Shown here one piece after another: positions 1 through 8,866 of a stretch of DNA of 64,000 bases. Under the pieces are notes generated by a model. That model was not told the DNA's origin, did no database searches, and worked only from the letters and a program-made list of their open reading frames with translations. Each line of letters starts with the position of its first letter. Positions within the stretch are counted from its first letter, which is position 1. Both the position numbers and the translations under genes were made by a program. Origin of the DNA: Chryseobacterium nepalense (GTDB lineage: Bacteria; Bacteroidota; Bacteroidia; Flavobacteriales; Weeksellaceae); the NCBI RefSeq assembly GCF_023195755.1, contig NZ_CP096203.1, positions 1,798,001 through 1,862,000 of the forward strand. The letters run 5' to 3'.

Positions 1-233
1 ACAAAATTAAGCACACACAAGAAGGTATTTTTCTAAAGCATCTACAAATAGTTAATGGAAAATTAAATTTGAGTTTTGAAAATAAGGATGACGAATTGAA
101 AAACGTTTGGAATAATTTAACATTGATTCTAGCGAATTTTCCAAATGCCAAAATACATTGCGGAAATTGTGAATTTACGGGAACACAGTGGAAGCAATAT
201 TTGTCTGACAAAGTTTTACCAACAATTGAATAA
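1..233 (+). CDS. 3' end of an unidentified protein gene
   Basis: An open frame enters from the left edge (first full codon at position 3) and stops at TAA 231-233, giving about 76 residues. The visible end contains a CGNCEF-like pair of cysteines and ends in KVLPTIE. There is no recognisable domain in the part that is visible. It is read as a genuine gene tail because the frame stays open to the window edge and the codons look like the neighbouring genes, but the product cannot be named from this fragment. Confidence 0.55.
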   Translation, partial: KIKHTQEGIFLKHLQIVNGKLNLSFENKDDELKNVWNNLTLILANFPNAKIHCGNCEFTGTQWKQYLSDKVLPTIE

Positions 234-246
234 CAAGAAACATCCA

Positions 247-323
247 GATGTCGCGGATTTTCAATCCGTGACCTCTTATATATACACATTTACTTTCAGC
301 ACGGATTGAAAATCCGCGTCATC
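247..323. repeat. REP-like hairpin: 24-bp inverted repeat
   Basis: Arms at 247-270 and 300-323 are inverted copies of each other with a single mismatch; the core GCGGATTTTCAATCCGTG is perfect. The loop is 29 bases. It lies in the gap between two genes, and each arm is itself partly self-complementary (GGATTTTCAATCC). This is the architecture of a REP or small non-autonomous hairpin element rather than of a simple terminator, since no T-run follows. Confidence 0.7.
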
Positions 324-458
324 GACTTTTTCTTTACAGTGGCCCCGCTTTTAATAGGCACATGCTAGTTTTCTCTTTTAAAATTTTTTTGTTACCTTCG
401 TTTCTATAAAAAAACACACGATTTTAATACTCTTAATATATTAACCTTTAAAATCAAA

Positions 459-944
459 ATGATGGGATTAACAAATTTAAACTCCACCCATTTGAGCAGT
501 GCCAAGATCACTGCGGCCCAGGATGCCATCGCGGCATTGGAATCAGCGCTTGCTGAAATCACAATCAACCTTTCCCCGGAAGACCGCAAACGGTACGGCA
601 GCATCAATGAGCAAAACAAGCTTTTTGTAAACAAAGTCCACGATTACAACCAGAGCCAGCCAGGTCTGAGTTCTCCCGAAGTCGACTGGAACGAGTTCAA
701 CAAAGACCACAGTTCCCGCAACAGTATGGAAACCATGATCAGCAGGCTCGAAAGCATTATCACGAGACTCAACAATGCGAAAACGCTGCATGATTTCGAC
801 AATTACCAGTCGGCATTAATGGATTATTCATACACCACGTATAAAGCGGGAACTTCAACGGCGGGATTTGAGAACAAGTATAAAGACCTGAAACAGTTCT
901 TTGTAAAAAGTACAGGTCCTGCGGATCCACCTGAAAAAAAATAA
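459..944 (+). CDS. conserved helical hypothetical protein, 161 aa
   Basis: The product is predicted to be soluble and mostly helical, without signal peptide or membrane segment. Visible landmarks are LSPEDRKRYG near residue 38, a FVNKVHDY stretch near residue 56 and a Lys/Pro-rich tail ending PADPPEKK. This resembles a family of about 160-residue Bacteroidota proteins with an LTPEERK...FVEKA...YA pattern, for which I know no function. Two ATGs lie back to back at 459 and 462 and either could be the start. Its codons are visibly more GC-rich than those of the genes on either side, which may mean a different history. A rho-independent terminator follows. Confidence 0.7.
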   Translation: MMGLTNLNSTHLSSAKITAAQDAIAALESALAEITINLSPEDRKRYGSINEQNKLFVNKVHDYNQSQPGLSSPEVDWNEFNKDHSSRNSMETMISRLESIITRLNNAKTLHDFDNYQSALMDYSYTTYKAGTSTAGFENKYKDLKQFFVKSTGPADPPEKK

Positions 945-961
945 AACAGCAACCAAAAATC

Positions 962-990
962 ACCCCTTCTAGTCACGGAGGGGTATTTTT
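962..990 (+). terminator. rho-independent terminator after the 161-aa gene
   Basis: Stem ACCCCT (962-967) pairs with AGGGGT (979-984), followed by ATTTTT at 985-990. It sits 18 bases after the stop of the upstream gene. Confidence 0.7.
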
Positions 991-1034
991 ATGATTTCAC
1001 CTAAATTCTTACTTCACTAGAGAGGCTGTGCCAT

Positions 1035-1355
1035 CATCCGGAGACGTTGTTTACTGTTCCCGATACGTTGATCACAGGTTCGGTGGTGTCTTTTACCCAT
1101 CCGGAGACGTTGTTTAATGGTCGGGCGAGGTGGTGGAAGCAGTCGCAATAGGTTCCGGACGGGTTCGGAGTGGTCTTTCAACCTGTCCGGATAGGTCTTT
1201 TACGTCTCCGGACAGGTTGTATAACCTATCCGGAGGCATTCACGACGTCATCAGAGGCATGAACAACCGCGCCGGACTTCTAATGGACGTGTCGGGATAG
1301 GTGGTGGGACGTGTTGGATGGATTGTGGGATGTGTCGGGAAAGGTTTTTGATGTG
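1035..1355. repeat. degenerate ~21-bp tandem repeat tract
   Basis: About fifteen units of 21 or 22 bases follow each other, each beginning with a variant of TCCGGANAGGT; a 19-base string (CATCCGGAGACGTTGTTTA) is exactly repeated at 1035-1053 and 1098-1116. Two units are only 10 or 11 bases long, suggesting a half-unit of about one helical turn. The tract is GC-rich against an AT-rich background. Stops interrupt every frame I read, so it does not look like a coding repeat. I see no known family that it matches. Confidence 0.75.
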
Positions 1356-1394
1356 GAATTTATGAATGGTAGCGTGCAGATCTTCTTTTTGTTG

Positions 1395-1445
1395 GCGCGA
1401 GCGTCTCGCTGGTGTCCAATATTAGCACGAGCGAGACGCTCGCGC
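1395..1445. repeat. REP-like hairpin: perfect 16-bp inverted repeat
   Basis: GCGCGAGCGTCTCGCT at 1395-1410 is the exact reverse complement of 1430-1445, with a 19-base loop. The arms are very GC-rich compared with the flanks, and each arm carries its own GCGAG/CTCGC symmetry. It has the form of an intergenic REP-type element. It lies just beyond the 21-bp repeat tract and about 135 bases before the next gene. Confidence 0.7.
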
Positions 1446-1579
1446 TAGCGGGAGATTTTTTGTTTTGGATGAATTAAATTGGGTGATGTTTTTTATTTTG
1501 TTAATTTTATTGGAGTTAAAGTTTGGATTGACGCAATGCGTAAAGCCGAATGTTGGCAGTAATGCTATAACGACATGAT

Positions 1580-2206
1580 ATGAAACAAATAACATTGACG
1601 ACAACAATTTTTTTACTACTCTGTTCAAAGGCATTTGGACAAAAGAAAAAAGATTTAAACATTGATTTTATGCTTCGTGGACACATTTATGCGAAATCAA
1701 GCGTAAAAGACACAACAGCATTAGGAGGTTTTGGTGATTCAGACAATTTACCTAAAAAGATAACGGGAAATTTAGCACTTGCTACGAACGGACTAATATT
1801 AAAAATTGATACAGCTCAAACTACAAAAATCAACGGTAAGTACAATGGATACAAACTTTACATTGCCAATAAAACCGACACAATTGTACGACTTGATGCC
1901 GCTGATAGCCGACTTAATGTTGTAGCAGAAGTATTTTACAAAGGCAAATGGAAACCAATTGAGTATTTACCGAGTAGTACGTGTGGAAATAGCTATCACA
2001 ATGTTTACTTAAAACAAGACGAATATTGGGAGTTTGACATTCCTAAATTTACAGGGAATATAAAGACAATGTTGCGGTACAAACTCATATTGGACAAAGA
2101 CAAATATCTTTATTCAAACGAGATATTGACAAGCATTAATAAAGGACAATTAAAAAATAAAGAAGGATATAAACCAAATGGAATTATGGACCCCTATAGC
2201 GACTAA
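1580..2206 (+). CDS. hypothetical secreted protein, 208 aa
   Basis: The N-terminus MKQITLTTTIFLLLCSKAFG is a clear signal peptide with likely cleavage after AFGQ, so the product is exported. The mature part of about 187 residues is rich in beta-forming stretches and contains no motif that I recognise. The lone start candidate is ATG 1580, preceded by an A-rich stretch. No operon partner is obvious: upstream is repeat DNA, downstream is nearly 300 bases without a gene. The role is unknown. Confidence 0.65.
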   Translation: MKQITLTTTIFLLLCSKAFGQKKKDLNIDFMLRGHIYAKSSVKDTTALGGFGDSDNLPKKITGNLALATNGLILKIDTAQTTKINGKYNGYKLYIANKTDTIVRLDAADSRLNVVAEVFYKGKWKPIEYLPSSTCGNSYHNVYLKQDEYWEFDIPKFTGNIKTMLRYKLILDKDKYLYSNEILTSINKGQLKNKEGYKPNGIMDPYSD

Positions 2207-2504
2207 CAGAAAAAGCACTACTGCCAAATCGGTTTGGTAATATGGTAGTTGAAGTGCTAAATTGAACATTTGGTCTTCAAATGAAGTTTAGTTCTAATTG
2301 AAAGTAAGTGCTTCAATTCCGAAATCTTCAAATCCGCGCTATCTGTTTTAGCCTGAAATCTTTTTATGATTCAATTTAACCACCCTTCTTAATTTTCCGT
2401 GAAAATTAATCCACCCCTCCGAGGGAGATGATGGTATAGCCTAACTGCTATTATTGTCATAAGCATGATTATCTTGCTAATGTCAGATACTAAAAAATAT
2501 AGAA

Positions 2505-2951
2505 ATGGATAACGATACACCAAAGACAATACCTGAACTTGAACATTGGATGAAAGAACACTGTTTTAATTTCAACAGTTATTCGATCAACGGAAACCCT
2601 ATTTATGAAGGGTTGGGAATCGAACAATCCGGTAATCATTTTACCTGGTATTATACGGAACGTGGACAAAAGCAGGTTCTGGAAACCTTCAACACAGAAG
2701 CAGAAATCACAGCGTATGCTTTTAACCAAATTAAATCCGACAAATGGGCGAAGACGCATTGTATCGGTTTTTCAGCGGACATTGGTAAAATTACCGATCT
2801 GAAAAATAAATTAGCCTCCATGAACATCGAATACTTTGAAGATAAAATTCCGTATTACGGACTCGAAAGGCCGGTGTACAGAGTATTTGTTTTAGGCTGT
2901 GACATCCTGAAAACGGAACATTTAAAAAAGAAATACTGGACAGAGAAATAA
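2505..2951 (+). CDS. hypothetical protein, 148 aa, possible immunity-type protein
   Basis: A small acidic, cytoplasmic-type protein: no signal peptide, aromatic-rich (FTWYYTERGQ near residue 46, WAKTHCIGF near residue 82, YWTEK at the end). The composition and size resemble the small stand-alone immunity-like proteins often scattered in Bacteroidota accessory regions, but no toxin partner is visible next to it, so that is only a guess. ATG 2505 follows an A-rich leader and is the first in-frame start. The start and reading frame look sound; the function is unknown. Confidence 0.65.
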   Translation: MDNDTPKTIPELEHWMKEHCFNFNSYSINGNPIYEGLGIEQSGNHFTWYYTERGQKQVLETFNTEAEITAYAFNQIKSDKWAKTHCIGFSADIGKITDLKNKLASMNIEYFEDKIPYYGLERPVYRVFVLGCDILKTEHLKKKYWTEK

Positions 2952-2976
2952 AGTGCTCTTTTAAACTTTAGCATCT

Positions 2977-3052
2977 TTTTGTTATTCCACAGGAATCTCA
3001 ACCCAATATTTCGGCATGTCGAGATTCTTACAAAATGACAAAGTTCACATGC
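2977..3052. repeat. dispersed repeat of the TTCC..GGAATCT / AGATTC..GAATGACAAAG type
   Basis: An imperfect inverted repeat with left arm around TTATTCCACAGGAATCT (about 2982-2998) and right arm AGATTCTTACAAAATGACAAAG (about 3022-3043). A second copy with better preserved ends is at 58604-58698. The type is known from many Bacteroidota intergenic regions; here it separates the accessory patch from the pectin locus. Confidence 0.5.
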
Positions 3053-3060
3053 TATTATCA

Positions 3061-3101
3061 AAAAAAAGAAAATGCTCCCCACCGAAGCAGGAAGCATTTT
3101 C
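3061..3101 (-). terminator. terminator of the uxaA-side operon
   Basis: Read on the minus strand, GAAAATGCTTCC (3101-3090) pairs with GGGAGCATTTTC (3079-3068) over 12 positions with one wobble, and is followed by seven T (3067-3061). It lies about 30 bases after the uxaA stop and closes the cytoplasmic uronate operon. Confidence 0.8.
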
Positions 3102-3129
3102 AACCCTAATATTTAATATAACTAACCCA

Positions 3130-4746
3130 TTACAAAGAGACCCCTCGTCTCCATGGAATGAAATCATTCTGATTTAAAAGATCGGCTTTGGTTTTGACCT
3201 CGCCGCTGGCTACTGTGATGATGTATTCTAACAGCTCGTCTGCCGCCTCCGGGATTGTTTTGTCCCCGCTGATGACAGTTCCGGCATTAAAATCGATAAT
3301 ATCCGGCATTTTTTCTGCCAACGCCGTGTTGGAAGAAATCTTTACCACCGGGGCAATCGGATTTCCCATCGGTGTTCCGAGACCTGTGGTAAAAAGAACC
3401 ACTGTTGCTCCTGATCCTACTAACGCAGTTGTACATTCGGCATCATTTCCGGGCGTACAAAGGAGATTAAGACCTGGCTTTGTGGCGTATTCCGTAAAAT
3501 CCAACACTTCTACGATGGGTGCGGCACCGCCTTTTTTGGCTGCACCTGCCGATTTCATGGCATCGGTAATCAATCCGTCTTTGATATTTCCGGGTGACGG
3601 GTTCATATCAAAACCTGATCCTGCAGCGACAACGGATTTTTCAAAATCTTTCATCAGCTGAAGGAACTTCACACCGTCTTCATCGTTGATACAACGGTTC
3701 ACTAGCTCCTGCTCTACTCCACACAGTTCAGGGAATTCTGCAAGCATGGTGGTTCCGCCAACAGCTGCCATAATATCGGAAACTTCTCCCAAAACAGGGT
3801 TTGCGGAAATTCCTGAGAAACCATCTGATCCGCCACATTCCAAACCGATATTCAGTTTGGTAATGGGTGCCGGTTTTCTTTCAATATCATTGGCTTTTTT
3901 TATTCCTTCGTAAGAATCTTTAATCACGCCGGTCAGCATTTCGTCGATGGTTCCTGATTTTTGCTGTTCGTACACGACAATCGGTTTTTTATTATTTGGA
4001 GCCAATGTGTGAAGGGCATCCATAAAAATCTGCACCTGGAGATTCTGACATCCCAAACTCAAGACTGTTGCTCCTGCAACATTAGGATTGTTAACATATC
4101 CTGCAAATAATCTTCCCAATGCTTCGGCATCCTGACGGATTCCGCCACAACCACCCTGGTGCGTGATGAACCGTACGTCTATATTTTTAAATACTCTCGT
4201 ATCTTCTTCGTCCTCTACCGCAATATCAGAAGTTTCGCCGTCATTTAACAAAGACCTTAATAACAGCTGATGCTTACTTGCTTTTTCATGCAGCAGTTCT
4301 TTTTCAAAAATATCTTTTAGTGTTTCGATATTCTTATTCTCGCAAAAAACCAAAGGAAAGAACAGCCATACATTTTCCGTTCCCACCTGTCCGTCTTCGC
4401 GGTGATAGCCCATGAAGGTGCGGTTTTTCCATTTATCTATATTCGGCGGAATCCAGCCTAAAGTTTCGGTTTTACCTTGTACTTTTGCACTTTGGTGTTT
4501 TACGTTTTCCGTCGTAATAACTTCTCCTTTTTTGATGGATTGATTTGCCTTTCCAACGATAACTCCGTACATGATGATGTGATCTCCGTCTTCAAAATCG
4601 GTGGCCGCAAATTTATGTTTAGCCTTAATATCTTTTACTACGGTATAATCTGCTCCGTCAAGATGTACCGATTCTCCGGCAGGCAAATCCAGCAGCGCCA
4701 CAATAACGTTGTCTTTGGGATTTACTTTCAGTACTTTCTTTTGCAT
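3130..4746 (-). CDS. uxaA: altronate dehydratase
   Basis: Removes water from D-altronate to give 2-keto-3-deoxy-D-gluconate, the last step of the galacturonate branch before KDG, in the cytoplasm. The 538-residue protein starts with a SAF-type domain (about residues 8-90) and continues into the galactarate dehydratase/altronate hydrolase core, with the metal-site-type motif HQGGCGG in the middle and a DFNAGTVI stretch near the end. It is somewhat longer than the roughly 495 residues of the E. coli enzyme, which is usual for Bacteroidota. It begins only 4 bases after the uxaB stop, so the two are almost certainly co-transcribed and probably translationally coupled. Confidence 0.93.
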   Translation of the reverse strand: MQKKVLKVNPKDNVIVALLDLPAGESVHLDGADYTVVKDIKAKHKFAATDFEDGDHIIMYGVIVGKANQSIKKGEVITTENVKHQSAKVQGKTETLGWIPPNIDKWKNRTFMGYHREDGQVGTENVWLFFPLVFCENKNIETLKDIFEKELLHEKASKHQLLLRSLLNDGETSDIAVEDEEDTRVFKNIDVRFITHQGGCGGIRQDAEALGRLFAGYVNNPNVAGATVLSLGCQNLQVQIFMDALHTLAPNNKKPIVVYEQQKSGTIDEMLTGVIKDSYEGIKKANDIERKPAPITKLNIGLECGGSDGFSGISANPVLGEVSDIMAAVGGTTMLAEFPELCGVEQELVNRCINDEDGVKFLQLMKDFEKSVVAAGSGFDMNPSPGNIKDGLITDAMKSAGAAKKGGAAPIVEVLDFTEYATKPGLNLLCTPGNDAECTTALVGSGATVVLFTTGLGTPMGNPIAPVVKISSNTALAEKMPDIIDFNAGTVISGDKTIPEAADELLEYIITVASGEVKTKADLLNQNDFIPWRRGVSL

Positions 4747-4750
4747 GATT

Positions 4751-6214
4751 TTAAGAATTAAATTCTACAAAATTGTTATACGCCGTTTCCATATCATGGT
4801 GATCGATTTCGTATAATGCTTTGGCAACCGCTGTGTTCAATCCTTCAACCTGAGTAAGGTCTGTGTCCCAAAACAACGCTTCGGAAAGTGCCAGTTCAGC
4901 TACTTTTTCGTAATCTTCATTTGTCCAGATTTCTTTGAATTTAGCGATAATTCCGGCTTCATCATTCAGGGGAAGGGCCTTTTCACCAAAACTTCCCTGG
5001 TAGAACCGTATTAAGCTAGCTAAAGAAAAGGTAAGATTGACCGGTAATTTTCCTTTGGTTTCAACGTAAGCTAATAAGCTGGGCAATACTCTTACTTTAA
5101 ATTTGGAAACAAAATACAGCGCAATACTCGCCAGATAATGTTTGATAAACGGATTTCTGAAACGGTCAAAAACTTCTTCCGCGAAATTTTTCAATTCTGC
5201 TTCATCCAAACCTAAAGTCGGGTTAACTTCATTAAAAATGGCATTGCTTAAAAACTTCCCGATAAACGGATTGTCGATGGATTCTTTTACCGTTTCCTGT
5301 CCCGATAAAATCGCAGGAGCCAGCATCAAAGTATGTCCACCATTCAGGATTCTTACTTTTCTTAAACGGTACGGCTGAATATCATCAACCACCAAAATCT
5401 GCTCGTTGATTTTGTTGAATGGAATTCTTTCATTTAAATTTCCGGCTTCCTGAATTACAAAAAGCAGGAAACATTCAGAAACGACCATCATCTGGTCTTC
5501 ATAATCCAGCTGGTCTTCATAAGATCCTGCATCATTCTTAGGGTAGCCAGGAACAATCCTGTCAACCAACGTATTATGAAAATAATTATATTGGTTAATC
5601 CATTGCACAAAACGATCTTCCAAATTCCAAAGCTGTGCATATTTCAGGATGATCTCTCTTAAAGCAAATGCATTGTCTTCAATTAATTCGCAAGGGATAA
5701 TTCTCAATCCTTTATCTGCCGCTCCGTTGAAATGCTTAAATCTTTCGTGTAGTAAAACCGTTAATTTTGCAGGAAAATTTCTGTGCGGACCTTCGTAAGA
5801 GGTTTCCGTTTCGTCGTAAGCGATTCCTGTTTCTGTTGTGTTTGAAAATACAAATTCCAGCTCTTCTTCTTTTGCCAGCGCTAAGAATTCATCATAGTCT
5901 GAATAAGGATTAACCGATTTTTGAATGGCAGAAATCACTTGCTTTTCATCATGAATTTCTCCTTTTTTAATTCCTCTTGTGAAAAGCGTATATACATTAT
6001 CCTGCTCTTCCATTTTCTGAATGGAGCCGTTGGGCGTTGCCTGCAAATTGACAATTCCACCTTTCCATTCGGTTTCCTTATTTAATTTATCAATGATATA
6101 ATCCGTGAATCCTCTCATGAAATTCCCACCACCGAACTGAACGATTTTAATGGGAAGTTTTGTATCTAATCCGCTATTCTGACGGTTTAATATTTGTTTT
6201 ATCTGATTTTCCAT
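4751..6214 (-). CDS. uxaB: tagaturonate reductase (altronate oxidoreductase)
   Basis: NADH-dependent reduction of D-tagaturonate to D-altronate, second step of galacturonate catabolism. The 487-residue product shows the polyol-specific long-chain dehydrogenase fold: an N-terminal Rossmann start with FGGGNFMRGF at about residues 27-36, and the family signature NTLVDRIVPGYP around residue 214. The C-terminal helical mannitol-dehydrogenase-type domain follows. Length matches UxaB. It is the first member of a tight pair with uxaA; about 255 bases separate it from the transporter upstream, so an internal promoter is possible. Confidence 0.93.
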   Translation of the reverse strand: MENQIKQILNRQNSGLDTKLPIKIVQFGGGNFMRGFTDYIIDKLNKETEWKGGIVNLQATPNGSIQKMEEQDNVYTLFTRGIKKGEIHDEKQVISAIQKSVNPYSDYDEFLALAKEEELEFVFSNTTETGIAYDETETSYEGPHRNFPAKLTVLLHERFKHFNGAADKGLRIIPCELIEDNAFALREIILKYAQLWNLEDRFVQWINQYNYFHNTLVDRIVPGYPKNDAGSYEDQLDYEDQMMVVSECFLLFVIQEAGNLNERIPFNKINEQILVVDDIQPYRLRKVRILNGGHTLMLAPAILSGQETVKESIDNPFIGKFLSNAIFNEVNPTLGLDEAELKNFAEEVFDRFRNPFIKHYLASIALYFVSKFKVRVLPSLLAYVETKGKLPVNLTFSLASLIRFYQGSFGEKALPLNDEAGIIAKFKEIWTNEDYEKVAELALSEALFWDTDLTQVEGLNTAVAKALYEIDHHDMETAYNNFVEFNS

Positions 6215-6309
6215 TTTTCCAATTTGAATTAAATTGTGTTTTTAATTCTGTTAAATCTTGATGCAGGATGTTTTTTACCGCAAAGATTTTTTTTAATGCT
6301 TGATATATA

Positions 6310-6400
6310 TTTTAAGTTCACAAAACAAAGTTTCGCCGATTCTACTGAATCAATTATAAATTGAGGCAAAGGCGTTACTTAGCAAAGAACTCAAAGTTTT
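6310..6400. repeat. intergenic repeat copy 1 (TTTTAAGTTCACAAAACAAAG family)
   Basis: The 32-base stretch 6310-6341 recurs exactly at 9999-10030, and both copies are followed by ATAAATTGAGGCAAAG and a CTCAAAGTTTT tail. It lies between uxaB and the transporter gene. Related GCAAAG-rich stretches appear near 8086-8145 and 56880-57060. Confidence 0.6.
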
Positions 6401-6469
6401 TATTTTGAATTAAGAATTTGTTTAAATACTACTTTTGCCAAACCTATAAGGTTTTAAAATCTTATAGAT

Positions 6470-8008
6470 TTAGTTTTTATTACTAATCACTTTATATTTT
6501 GGGACTAGTGTTTTCATTACTGCCCAGGCGATTAAGTAAGCAACCGCACAGACTGAGAAAATGATCATGTAGCCTTTATCAATTCCGTCGACTACAACTG
6601 CTCCTGATTTTTCCAGTTGCTCGAAGAAGCCGTCCGGCAGCCTTTCGTTGATATACTGCGGGTATTTATCTAATAAAGGAACTCCGTCAACGGTTGTCCA
6701 TGCTTTATGCGCGTGATCAAACAAAACTCCTGAAGATTTATTGATTAAAAATGAACCGATTCCGCCTGCCATTCCGCCAATGCCGGTGATGGTTGCGATG
6801 GCTTTTTTCGGGAACATATCTCCAACAGTAGAAAATATATTGGCCGACCACGCCTGATGTGCTGCGCCTGCTACGCCGATAATTAAAACCGGAATCCAAT
6901 ACGTTATAGAACCTAATGGCTGAGCCAGTAAAGCCAGCAATGGGAAAAATGCAAAGATCAGCATAGCTTTCATTCTTCCATTGTAGGCATTCATCCCTTT
7001 TTTTTCTACAAAATACTTGGGAAGCCATCCTCCTATAATAGAGAATAACGTAATCATGTACAGTATAAATAAAGGGAATGCACTTTGCGTGGAATCCATT
7101 TGGTATACCGAACTTAAATAGGCAGGAGTCCAGAATAAAAAGAACCACCAAACTCCATCTGTCATGAATTTTCCGAAAGCAAATGCCCAGGTCTGTCTGT
7201 AGCTGAAGCATTCTTTGAAGGTGAATTTTCTTTCTTCTGCAAGCTGATTTTCTTCAACACTTATTTCCTGATGATCCTGATTGATATAGGTAAGCTCATG
7301 TTCGTTTACTTTATGATGCTCGTGAGGTTTTTTATAATGAAACACCCAAAGCCCCATCCATACAAATCCTAACGCACCAATAATGATGAATGCCCATTCC
7401 CATCCCATTGATTTTGCAATAAACGGAATAGTAATTGGCGCAGCCAAGGCACCCACCGTTGCACCTGCATTCCAGATACTTGTGGATAAAGCTCTGTCTT
7501 TTTTGGGAAAATATTCTGCCGTAGTTTTAATAGCTGCCGGGAAATTACCAGCTTCACCGATAGCCAAGACAAAACGGGCAAAGATAAACAGCGAAACGCT
7601 GGTACTGATAATCGCAGATGTATTGGAAACCGTTGCGATCAGTTCTTTTGATCCATGAAAACCTGCCGTCCAGTTTCCTGTGAGGATTCCTGATGTGGCA
7701 ACACCACAGAATGCATGTAATACGGCTCCTACAGACCAAATACCAATTGCCCAGAGGAATCCTTTTTTCGTATCCATCCAATCAACAAATTTACCTGCGA
7801 ATAACATTCCCACTGCGTAAAAAATGGAAAATAAGGCGGTTATATTTCCATAATCATTATTATTCCAGTGAAATTCCGGAGCAATAAAATCTTTCCACGT
7901 TAAAGATAAAACCTGACGATCCAGATAGTTGATTGTTGTGGCAATAAACAGCAGGACACAAATTGTCCACCTGAAATTCGTTGGTTTAAGTAATTTAACT
8001 GAACTCAT
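6470..8008 (-). CDS. exuT: MFS hexuronate transporter, ExuT type
   Basis: Inner-membrane proton symporter expected to take up galacturonate or glucuronate released in the periplasm. The 512-residue protein has about twelve hydrophobic segments and the anion:cation symporter-like opening INYLDRQVLSLTWK at about residues 23-36. A central charged loop (HHKVNEHELTYINQDHQEIS) separates the two six-helix halves. Its place between uxaB and eda supports a uronate substrate; which uronate or oligomer it prefers cannot be told from sequence. The symbol is used by analogy with E. coli ExuT. Confidence 0.85.
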   Translation of the reverse strand: MSSVKLLKPTNFRWTICVLLFIATTINYLDRQVLSLTWKDFIAPEFHWNNNDYGNITALFSIFYAVGMLFAGKFVDWMDTKKGFLWAIGIWSVGAVLHAFCGVATSGILTGNWTAGFHGSKELIATVSNTSAIISTSVSLFIFARFVLAIGEAGNFPAAIKTTAEYFPKKDRALSTSIWNAGATVGALAAPITIPFIAKSMGWEWAFIIIGALGFVWMGLWVFHYKKPHEHHKVNEHELTYINQDHQEISVEENQLAEERKFTFKECFSYRQTWAFAFGKFMTDGVWWFFLFWTPAYLSSVYQMDSTQSAFPLFILYMITLFSIIGGWLPKYFVEKKGMNAYNGRMKAMLIFAFFPLLALLAQPLGSITYWIPVLIIGVAGAAHQAWSANIFSTVGDMFPKKAIATITGIGGMAGGIGSFLINKSSGVLFDHAHKAWTTVDGVPLLDKYPQYINERLPDGFFEQLEKSGAVVVDGIDKGYMIIFSVCAVAYLIAWAVMKTLVPKYKVISNKN

Positions 8009-8168
8009 ATTAGTTTTTTGAATTAGTTATTTTTTGTTTTTTATTAATGATGGTATTTGTTTTAACGCAAAGTCCGCGAAGTTTTTTTTGACTACTAACT
8101 ATTTTAAGTTCGCAAAGGCGCTCTGCTCAGCTAAGATCGCAAAGTGTTTAGCTTATTAATCATTATCA

Positions 8169-8828
8169 TTATTTTAAAGCCTGAATAATATCCAGAACTT
8201 TCTTTGTTTCATTTTCAATGGTTGCGTAATCTTTAGCAGCCATAAGTTCTTTGCTTACCAGCTTGCTTCCCATTCCCACTGCAGAAACACCGGCTTTGAA
8301 CCAGCTTTCAATGTTTTCCTTCGTAGTATCAACTCCACCGGTCGGCATAAATTTCAGATTTGGAAAAACATCTCTAATGGCACTCATAAACCCTGCTCCT
8401 AAAGCGTTTCCTGGAAATAATTTAATGAAAGTTACCCCCGAATTTTCAGCTTCAATAATCTCAGTTGGCGTCATACAGCCTGGACTATACAAGATATCTT
8501 TTGGAATTAGAAATTCTGCAACTTCCGCTACAAATCCTGGACTAATGAAAAAATCTGCACCTGCCTTATAGTATTCTTCGGCTTGTTGCAAATTTTTTAT
8601 GGTTCCGATTCCTAAAAGCATCTCCGGCATTTCTGCATTACGGATTTCAATCATTTTAGTGAAATTTCTCAATGCATCTTCACCACGGCTTGTATATTCT
8701 ACTGCACGGATTCCCGCTTTATAAAGTGATCTCAGTATATCTAAAGTCACCGTTTCATCAGCATTATAATACAGCGGTAAAATTCCCTGATTAATGATGG
8801 CGTTGGTAACGGTTTGTATTTTTGTCAT
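8169..8828 (-). CDS. eda: KDPG/KHG aldolase
   Basis: Splits 2-keto-3-deoxy-6-phosphogluconate into pyruvate and glyceraldehyde-3-phosphate, ending the pathway. The 219-residue TIM-barrel protein keeps the class I aldolase residues: E44 and R48 in VEYTSRG, T76 in GIGT, the SPGCMTP turn at 115-121 and the Schiff-base lysine K136 in FIKLFPGN. The VEYT/KLFPGN version differs from the proteobacterial LEVT/KFFPAE but is common in Bacteroidota. It follows kdgK after 78 bases that hold a perfect hairpin. Confidence 0.93.
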   Translation of the reverse strand: MTKIQTVTNAIINQGILPLYYNADETVTLDILRSLYKAGIRAVEYTSRGEDALRNFTKMIEIRNAEMPEMLLGIGTIKNLQQAEEYYKAGADFFISPGFVAEVAEFLIPKDILYSPGCMTPTEIIEAENSGVTFIKLFPGNALGAGFMSAIRDVFPNLKFMPTGGVDTTKENIESWFKAGVSAVGMGSKLVSKELMAAKDYATIENETKKVLDIIQALK

Positions 8829-8866
8829 TCTATTTTTTATTTTTAATGCAAAAGTGCAAAGTTGGG

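Noticed and set aside
247..323. CRISPR-like repeat
   Set aside because: Only one inverted pair exists, no direct repeats with spacers and no cas genes are nearby.
1035..1355. CRISPR array or coding repeat in the 21-bp tract
   Set aside because: Units are contiguous and degenerate with no unique spacers, and stop codons break every frame I read.
1422..1634. 70-codon minus-strand frame over the hairpin repeat and the start of the 208-aa gene
   Set aside because: It runs through the inverted repeat and overlaps a well-supported signal-peptide gene on the other strand; the product has no recognisable features.
3188..3661. 157-codon plus-strand frame inside uxaA
   Set aside because: Antisense shadow; the minus-strand frame has full enzyme motifs.
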